Shown here one piece after another: positions 47,782 through 60,913 of a stretch of 64,000 bases of DNA. Both the position numbers and the translations under genes were made by a program. The notes beneath the pieces were generated by a model. That model ran no database searches. It had not been told where the DNA came from and was given only the letters and a program-made list of their open reading frames with translations. The DNA comes from Gonium pectorale (taxonomy: Eukaryota; Chlorophyta; Chlorophyceae; Chlamydomonadales; Volvocaceae): NCBI GenBank assembly GCA_001584585.1, contig LSYV01000007.1, positions 1,471,521 to 1,535,520 on the forward strand. Reading direction: 5' to 3'. Position 1 is the stretch's first letter. Each line of letters opens with the position of its first letter.

Positions 47782-48269
47782 TCAGTAACTTCCCTTCACG
47801 CGCTCCAATATCTCCATTTGCTCTGGTGTGAGCTGGATGCCTCGCTCCTTGAGGCTGGCAACGCTAAGGCGCCCAAGCAGGACCTGGGCACAGGACACTG
47901 AAGTTAACCTTAAGCCCGAGGCGAGGCGTGGGCGGAGAAACACATGACGCAGGCTAGTACTCGCCACAGATAGTAACCCCGATGCCGCCATTAACATTCC
48001 GCAAGCTCCACATTCTCGATCTGTGTCCCGCCATACCTTCTCGAACATTGACATTTGTACTGACGCCTTGCGCCGCCCTTCCTCCTCATGCGTCCGATTC
48101 TCATGGACCATTGCGACCTGCGCGTGTCGTGCCTTTCCGTTAGCCTGCTCTCGCTTATTTGGGTGCTCAAGTACATCCTTACCGCGCCCGCCGAGTTCCC
48201 CCGAGTTCGTGACCGCTTGGCAGCGCCTCCGCAACACGCGGGTTCCATGTCCCTGCCGCTAACCTCCAT
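47782..48269 (-). CDS. Small conserved-looking protein of 88 aa, unrecognised
   Basis: Exons 48269-48183, 48117-48037, 47883-47782, all phase 0; ACC before ATG, donors GTAAGG and GTATGG, acceptors GCGCAG and GCCCAG. The product starts MEVSGRDMEPACCGGAAKRS. A charged middle follows (HENRTHEEEGRRKAS, then VQMSMFEK), and the last third reads LSVASLKERGIQLTPEQMEI before ending LERVKGSY. That last segment looks like an amphipathic helix or helical hairpin of the kind found in small complex subunits, but I cannot name a family. Each exon is individually short, so the gene is easy to miss; support is the perfect phase and splice agreement. Confidence 0.55.
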
Positions 48270-48688
48270 GGTGTAGTTTGGCCGCGGGTTGACTGGGACT
48301 GGCGGGAAAAGCGGCGACGAATATTTACGGCTTCAAAATCATCGGCTCGAACTGGAGTAGAGGCACAACGATGTCTGGGGCTAGTGAGCTGTTGACAAAT
48401 AGTGGGCTGGATCCATATACGGCAATTGCACCTTGCCGCGCGGCGAGGAAATGTCTCATGCTTCTGCACTGACTTGCAGCAATTACTTGAACGAAAGCTG
48501 GAACTACGCTTGCACGGCCCTCCTTGTGCAGCCCTTTGGCTTGATCTTCGCCTTTGGCTAGGCAGTATACCTAGACGTCACGAACTGTCAGCACAGTCTG
48601 CCTTGCAGCCTGTCAGCAGCCGTACGTCCACGCACGTCGGACTCCATCCTCGCACGGTTTCCTTATCGCGGGCGGCGTGATCCACGTG
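48270..48688. promoter_or_regulatory. Short divergent promoter region
   Basis: 419 bp between the divergent start codons of the 88-aa gene and the 156-aa gene. No specific element is recognised. Confidence 0.35.
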
Positions 48689-49584
48689 ATGACGGATGCG
48701 CGCTATGCGCTACCCCCAGGCGTCGCCAACGCCGGGCCGTCCGCAAGCGGCGGGCCGCAGCCTGCGAACGGGGCGCCACCCTCGGGCGTCTTTGTAGACG
48801 CAGTCAGCAGCCGGCACGCTTCGACGTCAGCCGCGGAGCTTCTAGCAAAGCGGCGCTTCACGTGGAGCAAGCAATACGGCTGGACGTAAGTCCGCGGCCC
48901 CAGCCCCAGACTCGGCGTAGTTACGGCGGCCTGCGCGTCTGGCAACTTCATGGCGTCCACATCGCGTTAGCATGCCACCATCTTACTGCCTTTGCTTTGC
49001 CTTTTTACCTCTACGCCTCAGGTATGACGCCTGGGTCGACGACCCAGCACAGTACGCCCTTGCGGGTGCAAACGGCAGGTGCGGCAGATGAACATACGGG
49101 GCGGCCGGTCACCGGTGAACCAATGTACCGTGTTCACCGTTTAGGGGCCTTCCGGAGCCTTCCGCGGTCCTGAGCTCTGGCCTGCGCCCCCACCCAACGC
49201 CTCGCCCCCTGCTCGATGCGCGATGCCTCGCCGCTGCCCAGAGCCTACGCCCCTGCCCAGCATGCCATGCCCCACCCGACCGCTGCCTCGCTCGCCTCTA
49301 ACTTCCTCCGCATCCCAGTTGCCAGCTCTTGCTTTCACTTATATTCCCTCATTTACCTGGTACGCAGGTTTTCCCTTCCCGCCTTGGCTCGCGGCTTCTC
49401 CGCTACCGTGTCGCAGGCTGCGGGCTCCGCAGCAGCCTGGCTGCAGCAGCATGGGGACACGCTGATGGGGCCGCTGCAACAGCTGCCGCGGCCTGGGGCA
49501 AATACAGGGACAGTGGCAGGAGCGGCGCCGGGGTTGGCCCAAGGGCCAGCATCAGGACAGGGCGGAGGCGGGGTAGGGAGGTAG
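48689..49584 (+). CDS. Uncharacterised 156-aa protein
   Basis: Exons 48689-48885, 49022-49078, 49368-49584; phases agree (2, 2). The N-terminal part is Ala/Gly/Pro-rich. The core is SAAELLAKRRFTWSKQYGWT followed by YDAWVDDPAQYALAGANGR. The segment FSLPALARGFSATVSQAAGS then leads into AAAWLQQHGDTLMG, and the tail is Gly/Pro-rich. No signal, domain or family is recognised. The aromatic KQYGWTYDAW patch spanning the first splice junction supports that junction. Confidence 0.6.
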
Positions 49585-50554
49585 CTGGCGCACAGGGGCT
49601 GGAGGCCTGGTACCGCCGAGCAGGTGGTGCTATGTATTGGGTGTGGGCGGCTGCTGGACGGGGCTGCGCACAGCAGCACACGGCAGATCCGGACATGACA
49701 CGCACCGCAAAGGCGGCAGAAGCACAGACGACCTGACTCCTGAACGAAAGGAGAGGCGGAGTCGACTCATTGTTCAGGCGCGCAATGGGCTTACATTAGT
49801 GGGGCGTAAATACTGTGAAAGTTTGCGTTGGCACACGCTGTGCGGCTGCTAGAATTGCTGAATCAGGCTTTAGCCATATCAAGGCAGGAGTGCAGGCCTC
49901 AGCGATTTGCCCGATTGCCAAGACGCCCTAACCAGCATCACCGCGAGCGGAAGACCCTTGGTGTTTGTGAGGCTTTCCATATACATGTAAGGAGCTGTCT
50001 GCTAGCCTGTGGACTCCTGGGGCCGAGCAGCGCAAGGCTACCGGACTGAATGCTCCGTGCAGACGCGTACATACCGTACATATCGCGTACACACCGTGCA
50101 CACAGGCGATTGAGAGCATCGACCGCATGTCCGCATCTTCTGCGCGCTTCAACTCTCTGTCAAATCCGCAAAATGACATAGCTGTACTGGGGGCTGCCAA
50201 GGGCCGCCCATGTACCAGGGTGCATCTTGTACCATGGGTCATGCTGTCAACATCTGCCTATATGTGTAGTCAGATATATACGCTTAGGGAGCTTTATCCT
50301 TCCACGAAAACAATGGTCTGTAACCAGAAGAAGAGACCCAGGTCCGTACGGTCCGGACTTCGAGGCCAGCCCGGTGACCAGCAGGTGCATTGCGACGTTT
50401 CTTTCATCGGAATGCTGTGATTTAGATATATCACAACAGGCCAAAGAGTGGATACTGGAAATGGCCGAGATAGAACGCGGCCTATTTGCAGAGATTATGC
50501 CGAAGAACAACTAATTAATTCGATGTTCTGTGTACATAAATAGAAGGCTTCGAA
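49585..50554. other. Intergenic region before CFAP65
   Basis: 3' flank of the 156-aa gene and promoter/5' UTR of CFAP65. Low GC in 50250-50550. No gene is seen. Confidence 0.5.
49986..49990 (+). terminator. Putative poly(A) signal of the 156-aa gene
   Basis: TGTAA about 400 nt after the stop; a further copy lies at 50319-50323. Confidence 0.5.
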
Positions 50555-53500
50555 ATGCCGTCGGTAGACCAGTCACAGACAGCGGCGAGCATGGCGATGA
50601 GCTATGGAGTGCTCTCAAGAGAGCAGCGGAAACAAATGTAAGCAGTCATAGATAGGAGCAATCGGTCGTCCGTCTGCTAACCCATCGCATCTGCGCGAGC
50701 GTCCCCCGCTCGGCGTGGGGCGTGTCATATAGACCTGGGAGCCTTGAACATCAGCGCTTTGGCTGCACAACGTCCGTTGACCCGGCGACCTTCTCAACAT
50801 GCATCGTCTGGTTTGCACACACGCGCACTGCTTACCCCTGGACATGGGCAGGTTTGGACTGGACTGCCCGGAGCAGTTGGAGTGGCGGCACTGGAACCCG
50901 GGCACGGAGTATGTGAAGCAGCTAGTGCTGAAGAATATCAGCACGTCGGTGCTGAAGCTACGGTTCAAACAGCCCACCAGCAAAGCGTTCTCGATGGATT
51001 TCCCAGAGCCCTTCAAGCTGAGGCCGGGCATGAGCCAGTCCCTGAAGGTGGGCATCTTGTGGATCTGTGAACCTGCGGGTGCTGCCCTGTAGCAGCGCAA
51101 GCGCGGTGCATGAGCGGCGAGTCCCAACGCTGCGTCGCCAGGAGGCGCAGCTGGGATGCGCTGCGGCAGCGGGGCGCATGGGTTGTTGGGCTTTATTTTC
51201 GATGCTGAGAATCCAAGCACCCTCCCTGACACTTATGGACGATATTTCCGTGCGTGCAACCCCTGAACGGACATCTCCCTGCACCTTGCCCCACGCCAGG
51301 TCATCTTCCGACCCCTGCGGATGCAGCACTACACAGACAACGTGGAGCTGTTTGTGGGAAACGCATCTTTTCTAGTGCCCGTGCACGCTTACACACCGGT
51401 GACCCACATCGAGGTATGTACACAGGAGGTAGGCCATGGAGCAGCCACTTGCCTGGGGTCGGCCGGGTTACTAAGCCTGCGCCTTAACGCGAGTAAGCGG
51501 CCGAGTCCGGGGTCAGGGGAAAAGCAGCCAAGGAGCAAGACCCGGGGCCTAAGCACCACCGGCCCCGAGCCACAGTGCCGCTTACCACCCGGTGCCTTCC
51601 TCGGCCTCACCACAACCCACCAACACAGGTGCCCTCTCAACTGGACTTTGGCTTCACGCCCTGCAAGGAGACGGTCACGGCGCCCGTGGTCGTCAAGAAC
51701 TCGGGCGACGTGCGGGTGAGGGCCAGGGACGGGTCTGCAAGGTCTGCCTTCTGGCAGGGGGATGGCGCCAGTGCCATCTCTCCCTGGCAAGCCCGATCAT
51801 TAGATACTCGGGCACCAGCGTGCGCCGCACCCATGTCCAAACGCACATGCAAACGTCGCCATGCATTTCGGCGTGACGGGAGTCGTTGGTGCCGCCGCCT
51901 GCTGGCTAGCTTAACAGGCGACCAGGGCCCTCACGTATCGAAGGGGATCTTGCGATGTTAACTGACGATTTTACCCTATGCGGCATCCACCAGGTGGACG
52001 TTACTTGGCGGCTGGAGGCGCCTTTCGCCATCACGCCGCCCTCCGCCAGCCTGGCGCCAGGGGAGTCGCTGTCCTTCGTGGTGGCCTTCACGCCACCCGA
52101 GGCCTGCTCATACACGGCCAACGCGGCCTGTACGCTGGAATCGGGGGCGGCAGCCATATGCAAGGTGGGTGTCAGTGAGGGAAGCATCGTGTGCGCTCTT
52201 CAGGCGTCTACGACCACGGGTGCAGCGGCGCGACCTCGTGGAGCAACCCTGTGCCACATTATCTACTCCTGGCCCCCTCCCAGCTCGCGATACATTCGTG
52301 TCCCATGCTCCTCACCCTATGCTCCTCGCCCATGTGCAGATCTCGGGCATCGGCAAGTTCCCGTACCTGTCTGTGGAGCAAGCGGGCGTGGACTTCGGCC
52401 CGGTGGTGGTGGGGCAGCGCGTGGAGCGCACGGTGCGCTTCGGCAACCACTCGGTGGTGGCGGCGCACTTCACCGTCAACCACGACCCGGACGGACCTGA
52501 CGACGGGGTGTTCGTGGTTGGGCCCGCAAAGTAAGGGGGCAGCTAGCACTGGGCGCTAGACGCTGGGGCGGGCTGAGGGTGGAATGTGCAAAGAGAATGC
52601 ACAGGAAGACGTATCGGGAGCAGCGAATGAACAACAGCGGCAAGCATCGCAGCCAACTGCACTTGAGCACCAAGCCAGGACGCACGAAGGGGCTGTGAGC
52701 AAGTGATGGGGAGTGGCAGTGAAAAAACCCTGCTCTGCAGCTCGCTGACACGACAGATGCCCCTGCTCTGTTCGCCACTGCGGCACCGCAGGGGTACGCT
52801 CGGCCCGGAGGAGTACAGCGTGCTGCGTCTGTCGTACACGCCGCGCAGTACGGGCACCTTCAGTTCCGAGACCTTCCTGGTCGGCACCGCTGGTGGTAAC
52901 ACCGTCGCCCTCAACCTGCGCGGCGCCGCTGTCGCGCCCACCGTCACACTCTCAGCGCGCGCCTTCAACTTTGGTAACGTGCCCACCGGCACCCCCGCCT
53001 CGCGCGTGCTGTACATCCGAAACCACTCCGCCGTACCGGTGCCGTACGACTTCCAGACGGAGCCGCTGGATGTTTTCTCCATCAGTCGCGTGCGGGGCGT
53101 GCTGGCGCCGGAGACCACGGCGCACGTGACCATCACCTTCAAAGCCGCGGTGCCTGCCAACTACTGGCGCCGCGTTGCTCTGCTGCTGAAGGACGCGGAC
53201 CCGCAGGTGCGCCATAGCAGGGTCTCTTGGATCGAGGGCCCGGCCCTTGGGTTCGGAATTTGACCTCAAGCTGGGGAGTACGGTATTCCGGACGCCGCGA
53301 AGATATTCAGAGGTTCAGCGGCCATTAGCGCTAGCCGTGAACCTTCAACGCAATTAGTGTTGTCACATGCGCAACACTCTCCCATCACCCGTCCCTCTGG
53401 GGTTGGGCCCCAATCTACGTGCGTCACCGTCCCGACCCCTCTCAGGGTGTTGATCTGGTGGCGACGTCCTTCTCCGATAAGTCCCGCCCGCCGCCCCTGG

Positions 53501-56500
53501 CGCACCGCCACGTGGGCCGGTACCTGGCGCGCGTGGCGGCGGGGGCCTCGCCCGTGGAGGAGGCGCAGTTGGACTCGGCGCCTCCGTCCGCGGCCGCCGG
53601 CCTGTTCGCCGGGCCCGGCGAGTTTGCGCCTCAGCCCAACGGCACCGCCACGGCAGCGGCAGACGCCGCCTCCGCCACTGCCATGGCCACGGCGATTGTG
53701 CACGATACCGAGGCGTCGGAGGAGGGCGGCAGCGACGCACGTCTGTTGGGACCCGACAGTTGGACGCTGGTGTTTGGCGGACAGGACCCCGCCCACGCGC
53801 TGGAGGTGGATCCGGAGGTCCTGGACTTCGGGACCACCTCCCGCCTGCGAGGCGGCGAGTACCGCACCGTGACGTTGACCAACACCACGGCCGCCAAGCT
53901 GACGGCCTTCTTCGTGGTGCCTGAGTGGCAGGACCCGGGGGCACCGCCGGGCGAACCGCCCAAGCCGGTGTTCCAGGTGGGTGGTGGGTTGGGGACGGGG
54001 TGAGTTCTCTTGGAGAGATGTTGGAGAGCGGTGGCATGCTGGCCTCGGGACCGCATGCCTGGGTTGGTAAGGGCTGCTTGATGCCATACGCAGCTCACCT
54101 CGCATTCAACCCAACAGGTGTTCCCCGAGTCGGTGGACGTGCGGCCCCGCGGTCAGGCCATCTTCAAGGTGGCCTTCCGTCCGCCCCGCGACGGGGCCTT
54201 CTTCAGCCAGCAACTGACGCTGGTGGCGCACGTCAAGAGCCAGCGCAACTTCCGGTGAGCGTGGGGGAGGAAGCCTCACATGCCCGCACGCCTGCGGGTG
54301 CCAGGAGCTTCGGAGCTTATGAGCTTAGGACGCCATCAGGCAATGCATGGCTCCAGCCGCTAGTCTCCATACGGCTGTTCGGCTTTACGGCTGCGCAAAG
54401 GCATCCCGTCGCTGAGCCTGGCGCTGAATATGTGTCACCCTGGCGCCCGCTGCAGGCTGGTTGCGGACCACCAGATGCTGCCGTCATGGTCGCTGCCGGT
54501 GCAGGCCAGCGGCAACACCTTCCTGCACAGCAACCCGGAGTTTAGCCCAAAGGTGAGGCGCGGTGCCGGGCCAGGGCCGCTAGGCCCGCGTGTTCGGACG
54601 CGGGCTGGAGACAACGACACCTACCGTGCGCGCCGTACCTTGAGATGGCATATCATTGCTTGCAAGGCCAGGCTGGTGCGGGCCCTAGCAGGTGGCGCTA
54701 ATGCGCAAGCATATAGGTCTGCATGGCTACGTTGTTCCCCGACCAACAAGGCACCTCCCGCTCGCAGGTGGAGCTGTCCACTCGCTCCATATCCTTCCCG
54801 CCATGCCGGCCCGGGGACGCGGTGCACCAGACGATCCTCGTCGCGAACAACGGAGACACGCCCACAGCTTTCAACTTTGGGGCGCCCAGCGCGCTGTGGC
54901 CGCTCTTCCATGTCCGGCCCGCGGCGGGGGTGGTGCCGCCCAAGGGGCATGTGCTGGTGAGTCCGGATGATGGTTCCTTGCCGGGGATGCGGTCGGCTTG
55001 CTCACTAGCTTGTTGCTACATGTAGAAGCGCGAGGAGGGATTGTGGGGCCCGGGGCTAGGGACCTGTGGCGGACCATAGGCATGGGACACGAGCTGGTGC
55101 GTCGGGGTTGGGGACCTGCCGAAGCGGGGCGCACGGCTGCAAGGCCCGTGGAGCGATGTGCGGCGCAGGCAATCGGGGTTCCAACTATAGATATTGTGTG
55201 TGTGTGTGCACATGGGTGCAATGGGCCCTCGGCCTGCTGGTCCGCATCCGCAGATTGGACTCCGCTTCACGCCCACCGACACGCGGCCCGCCGCCACCAA
55301 CGCAATCGTCACGTTCAACGGGGTGGCCTCCAACGCCGTGACAGTGCTGCTGCGAGGCTGCGCGCACACGCCGCGCCTCACCACCGACCTGCCCTCCTCG
55401 ACGCTCTACTTCAGGTGATCGGGCTCCGGGACACCCCCACTCTCATCTGTGCTGCGTCCTTGCTCGTTATGAGTACCCGACCGCACGTACTTGCCGAGCT
55501 CCCCCTCCCCCTGCCTGCTGTTCACGGCCCCGTTACGTTCAGTCGCACTTGACCCGGTACTCCCCTTCCTCTCCCCCGCACCGACCCCGCCTACCCCGCC
55601 AGGCCCACCTGCGTTGGTGCCTCCAGCCAGCGCGCTATCACGCTGCACAACCCCAGCCGCGTGCCGCTGGCCTTCCGCTGGCGCCTGCCGCCGCGCGTGC
55701 AGGGCGTCATTAGCGTCACGCCCGCCTCGGGCACCCTGCGCGGCAACGAGAGCGTGCAGCTGCTCTGGCACTTTGTGCCCGCTGCACAGAAGCTCTACGA
55801 GGGCCGCGCGGCGTGCCTCGTGCTGTCGCCGCTGGACGCGGCGGCCGGCGGGGAGGTCCCCGCCGACGGCGGCGAAGCCGCCGTCGGTGGCGAGGAGGGA
55901 GAAGCGGTAGAGGGCGACGGCGTGTTTGTGTCGCTGGTGGGCGAGGGCACGCAGGGCGCGGTGGCGCTGGAGCCGCCGAGCCTAGCGCTGGGCGACCTGC
56001 GGGTGGGCCACCCGGTGCGGCGGGCGCTGCTGCTCCACAACGTGAGCGACGGTGTGCTGCGCTACAAGCTGGAGGTGGCGCCTGCAGAAGACGACGAGCT
56101 GCCGGTGGGTGGGTGGTGAGGAGGGCGGAGGTAGCTTGTGTGTTTTAGGAGGAGGGCCGGGAGTGGGGAACCGCCAGGCACAGCATGGCGGCTGGCTCAG
56201 ATGCAGGTTGGGGCGATGGATGGTGCTCCCTTTCTGGAAGCGTGTTGCGGAGCGTCCCGTCGTTTGCCAAACCAGTGTGACACGCCCACCTGACTGAGAC
56301 CGGCTGCCATCGCTGCTGCCATCGCCGGGCCCGTCACAGGCTGCCGAGGCCACTGCCTGCGACTTCACCGCTGGGCTGGACAGCGCCAGCAGTAACCCCG
56401 CTGCCTCCGCCGGGCTTGAGTGCTGGGTGGACGAGCCGGAGGGCGCCCTGCCCGCACGCGCATCCAAGACAGTCACCGTCACGCTCTTCCCGCGCTACCG

Positions 56501-59500
56501 CAAGCGGTACAGCCTGCAGGTCCGCTGCCGCAGCAGCACCGTCGCGCCGCTCGGCGCCGGCGCAAACCGGCCGCCCTCGGCGGGGCGCCTGGCGCCCGCC
56601 GCCAGCGACGCCGCCGGGCCCGAAGGGCCGCCGCCGGTGATTGCGCCGCTGACGGCGGCGGCCGCCTTCCCCTCCATCGAGGTCACCGACGTGTACTGCG
56701 AGGGCCTGCCGAAACAGCTGCTGTGGCAGTTGCTGGGCGTCAACCAGCTCAACCACCACCTCCGCACCGAGGTGTCGGACACGGAGCTGCGGCTGCGTGC
56801 AGCGCACGACCGCGGCTCGCTCACCACCGAGGCCGCCTGCGCCGCCATGGCTGCCTTCCCCATGGAGTTCGGGACGCACGGCCTCGGGGGCCGCCCGCGT
56901 GTGGTGCACGTGGAGCTGTCCAACCCCACGCCGCTGCCCGTCAGCTGGCAGCTCCATTCCTTTGACGACCCGGACGGGGTCGAGCTGGAGAACTGGGTGG
57001 AGCCGGGCGGCCGGCCGCGTAGCGAGGGCGAGCGCATGCGGCACCTGATCGCGGAGTACCGGCTGTTTGAGATGCGGCCCCGCAGCGGCAGCCTGGAGCC
57101 GGGCGCCCGCGGCACGGTGACGTTTGAGTTCCGGCCGTCGGTGGTGGGCTGCTTCCAGCTGCCCATCTTCCTGCATGTCACGGACGGCAAGCGGCTGCGA
57201 CTGCAGCTACAGGTGGGGCGCGCGTGAAGCGTCTGTCCAGCGCGGGACACCCGGGGAGCCCTGCTGATGCGTGCTGTCAGAGCCAGATGCCCCACACTGC
57301 CCCTTCCTCCACCTGCGGCAAAGAAAACCTCGCCTTCGCCGCGCTTGTACAAATCCCCCTTCCCGCCCTTCCCTTTCCCCTCGGCCTCCCTCCTTGCAGG
57401 CCGTCACCACACCCGACCCGCTGCAGCTGCTGTGCCTGCCGCCGCCGCTGCGCACCTTCCGCCTGCAGCCCGTGGCGCTGGGCGAGCCCTCACCGCCGCT
57501 GCAGATGTACAGCCTGCGGCCGGGCGGCCCCGCGGCCGTGCGCTTCCGGCTCGACACGGGCCCGCTGGCAGCGCTGGCGGCGGAGAGCTGGGGTCACCGC
57601 GTGCTCGAGCTGGTGGGCCCGGCCGTGGGTGAGATCCCCGAGGGCGGCGTGGCGGCAATCAACTGGCGCTTCTCGCCCCTCGAAGCCAAAGAGTATCGGG
57701 TGGAGGTACCCGTGCTGCTGGGCGACGGGAAGGTCGAGGTGATTGAGCTCGTGGGCCGAGGCTACGCGCCGCCGCCGTCACGGCCGCACGGCGCGGTGCC
57801 GGCGGTGCCACTGGCGGAGACGGCCGCCGGGCAGGCGGGCGATGCCGGCCTGGCGGCCGACGAGGCGGCGGCCGCCGCTGCCGACGCAGCTGCGGCGGAC
57901 CGCGGCTGGGCGACGTGGCGTGGGCTGAGCGCTTCGCCGAGCGCCGGCATGGCGGGCCGCCTGGCGATGGTTGACCACGACTTGGTGTCCCTTGGCGTGA
58001 CGCCCGTGCGGGTGGGTACTAGCAGTCGGTGCTGGCAATGCGGGGAGCCCGGGGTGCAGACTGGGCAGTCTTACGCGGCGCGACGTGGAGGAGCAGAACA
58101 GGCGCTCGTGCCGCAGCGCAGTAAAGCGGATCGCCGGCTTGGCTGTGTCCCACCCCCCTTTCCCACGTCCTGCCTCGCCGCCTGAGCCCGAATCCTCCAC
58201 GCTCTCAACTCTTTACCCCTCCGCGCAGGGCCTCACCCGCCGCATCGTGGTGCTCACCAACAAGTCCCGTTACCCGCTCGCCTTCGACTGGGACCTCGCC
58301 GCCCTGGCGCCGCCGCCCGGCGTGCCCGGCCCGCCGCTGCCCTCCGCGGACCTGCTGGCGGACCGGCCGCTGCAGGGCGCCCTCGCCATCACGCCCGCCT
58401 CGGGCTCCCTGGAGCCGGGAGAGCGGTTGGTTTGCCGCGTGGCGCTGCACGCGGGCGTCACGCCGCAGATCTGGGAGGGCGAAATCCGCTGCACGGTGCG
58501 TGTGGATGAGGAGGTGCTGGAGGCAGCAGCGGCGGAGGCCGCAGCCGGCGCCGCTGCGTTGGCGGCGGCGGAGGCTGCGACGATGGAGCAGGTGGAGGAG
58601 GTGATCGCAGAGAGCCCCGCGCGCGGGCCCCCGCCCCCGCCGCCAGCGGTGGCAGCGGCGCAGCGGGCGAGCAAGCTTCGCAGCCGGCTGCCAGTGCACG
58701 CCTACATGACCACCGCGATACGCAACCGGATCGAGCCCCTGGCGCAACAGTTTGCCGCCACGCTTGAAGCCCGCACCATGCGCGCGGTGGAGGGCGCCCG
58801 GCCGGCGTCCTTTCCCGAGCCCCAGACGCTGTGCGTCACGCTGTGCGGCCGCATCCTGGAGCCCGAGCAGCTGGCGGCGCTGCGCTACGTGCCGCCGCAT
58901 GAGGTGGAGCTGGCGCGTGCGGCAGTGGCGGAGGGTGCGGCCTGGGTCCCGGCTGAGTCGGTGCCTTTCTGGGAGGCGGAAGCGCCGCAGCCGGCCGCGC
59001 GTGCAGACGCGGCGGCGCCGTGGCTGGGACGGGAAGGGCCGGATGACGCGGACGGCGACCCCGGGCAAGCGCGGGAGCTTGCGGGGGGGTCAGCCAGGCC
59101 AGACCTGAGCCTCAGCCTGAAGCGCGCGGGAGTGGACACGGCATCGCGCCCCACGACGCCGGTCATGACGTCGGCTGGCGCGAATGGTAACGGCGCGGCG
59201 GCGGTGCCGCCACCGCCGGCGGGGCTGGGCAGCGGCGGCAACGTGGTGGAGGTCACTTTTGCGGTGCCGCCTTCATCGCTCGGCGACTCGAGGGCGCCGT
59301 CCATTGGCGGAGACGACCTGGTAGCATCCGCCACGGTTGCCGGCGACGGTCTGCACGCTGAGGGCAGCGGCGGCGGTGGTGACGCCGACGGCGCCGAGGC
59401 CGCGGGCGAAGGCGAGGAGGCGCGCGTTCGCGACGGTGCAGCCGACGGCACAGTTGCCGCTGGTGGCGAGCTCGTGCCGCCGCCGCTGCCGCCGCCACCG

Positions 59501-59947
59501 CCAGCGGGCGGCGGCGACGAGTACGACTCCCTGATTTCGGCGCGCGACGTGCTGTCCGGGCTGTTCTCCGAGCTTATGGACGACCCCGAGCTGCGTCGCG
59601 CCTTCGAGTACCTGCCGCCGGAGGAGGTCCAACCCTTCGCGCTCGTCCGGTCCGCGCCGCCGCCGTGCTACGACGCCGGCGTCCGGCCAGAGATCAGCCA
59701 GGTCGCGGCGGAGGCGTCCGCCGCCTCCGCTGCCGCTGCGGCGGCAGCAGCGTCACCGCCGCAGGCGCCAGCGGGGGCGGAGGGCGGTGACGTGGACTTG
59801 GAATCGGATCCGGAGCTGCGGCGTGTGCTTGTGAGCGCCGAGTGGCGGAACCTGGCGGACTTCGTGTTGGAGAGCGCCCTGCTGGGGCTGATGCAGGAGA
59901 GCGCGGCGGGCGACTGGGGGATGACCGGCCAGGGGGCGGGGGAGTAA
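50555..59947 (+). CDS. CFAP65: Cilia- and flagella-associated protein 65 (central-pair ASH/MSP-domain protein)
   Basis: Sixteen exons: 50555-50637, 50852-51047, 51300-51413, 51629-51715, 51994-52164, 52340-52530, 52792-53206, 53446-53976, 54118-54254, 54456-54552, 54768-54956, 55254-55414, 55603-56104, 56340-57212, 57400-58011, 58229-59947; 2025 aa, all phases agree, close to the ~1,900-2,000 aa of known CFAP65. It is built of repeated immunoglobulin-like ASH/MSP modules: LVLKNISTSVLKLRF, VIFRPLRMQHYTDNVELFVG, QLDFGFTPCKETV, GIGKFPYLSVEQAGVDFG, FNFGNVPTGTPASRVLYIRN and LRFTPTDTRPAATNAIV. The C-terminal part is Ala/Gly/Pro/Glu-rich and ends in a helical WRNLADFVLESALLGLMQES. Known family role: a component of the ciliary central apparatus (C2a projection in Chlamydomonas), needed for motility; human CFAP65 loss causes sperm-tail defects. 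The window therefore comes from a flagellated lineage. Confidence 0.93.
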
Positions 59948-60444
59948 GCAGGTCGAATCGTCTCGAGGCGAGTCCGGTCAATGGGGCGGGCGAGGTGTCG
60001 CACAGGGATGGGGCGAGCCTGTACTGGAGTTGTGGTGCCGAGGGAGGGGCTGGGGGCGGGGCTGGGGCATCAGGCTGTGCACGAATGAGCGTGGGCATGT
60101 GCTGACCGAGCCGAGTTTCACCACTGGAACAGGTTCTCTCTCAATTCTTTCACTCGACAATTGTGGCATGTGCGATTGCTGACTTGTTGTACAGTTTATC
60201 TACGGGATCGAGGCACCGGCATGCTGCGCACGGACTCCATATGTGATTGGCTGCATGCCGGGCTGTGTCTGAGCCATCAACTGGTCACCCTGAGGTGCGG
60301 ACACCGGGATCCAGCCCGTCTACTGGATGCGGTGCGCACCCACGGCATTTGGGGGCTCGCCGGCACCCTTCCTGGTCTTCAACCGGTTACAGGAATGTCG
60401 CTAGGACGGTACCTGGGGCGCGGAAACCGCGCATGCGCATGTCC

Positions 60445-60449
60445 TGTAA
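60445..60449 (+). terminator. Putative poly(A) signal of CFAP65
   Basis: TGTAA about 500 nt after the CFAP65 stop. Confidence 0.5.
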
Positions 60450-60819
60450 AACACGGCACTATGAAACGTTCTGGACCTTCAAATAGACAACGGCGCTCAC
60501 AGCGCCTTGGCGCCGCGCCACATCCGCAAGTACCCGTCAGCAATCCAGCAGCCGCCCGATGCCGCAAAGCATATTCCTACGTGGTGAGTTCTCGAACACT
60601 CCAGCTCCCCTTTTTCACACACGCGCACACACACACCGTGCCTGCCTGTCTCACACTGTCACGCATAGATTTTCTAGATAATGTAGAACACACAGTGGCG
60701 GCCATGCCGGTCCTCTCTACCTCCTTCTATGAGCAAACTTACCCGGGGGACAGGCGAGGATATACCACATTACAACGCTTCAAGCCCGCTTCACACTGGA
60801 CACGGCCCGGCTAAGCAAT

Positions 60820-60824
60820 TTACA
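60820..60824 (-). terminator. Putative poly(A) signal of ELP3
   Basis: Minus-strand TGTAA 90 nt after the ELP3 stop; another lies at 60770-60774. Confidence 0.55.
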
Positions 60825-60913
60825 GCCCACCGAATCCCACCGTATCAACCACAGGCTTGTCCTGCCCCTACCCAGGCCGCCCCACACCACCATCACCCAT
60901 TCCCCCGGCCCGC

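Larger units (their letters stand above)
59948..60913. other. Convergent 3' region of CFAP65 and ELP3
   Basis: Contains the CFAP65 signal TGTAA 60445-60449 and the ELP3 signal at 60820-60824. No gene is seen. Confidence 0.5.

Noticed and set aside
58205..59068. Long minus-strand ORF antisense to the CFAP65 last exon
   Set aside because: High-GC coding exons leave the antisense frames open; it has an Arg/His-rich composition and no motif. The same holds for antisense frames over 56334-57352 and 53266-54105.
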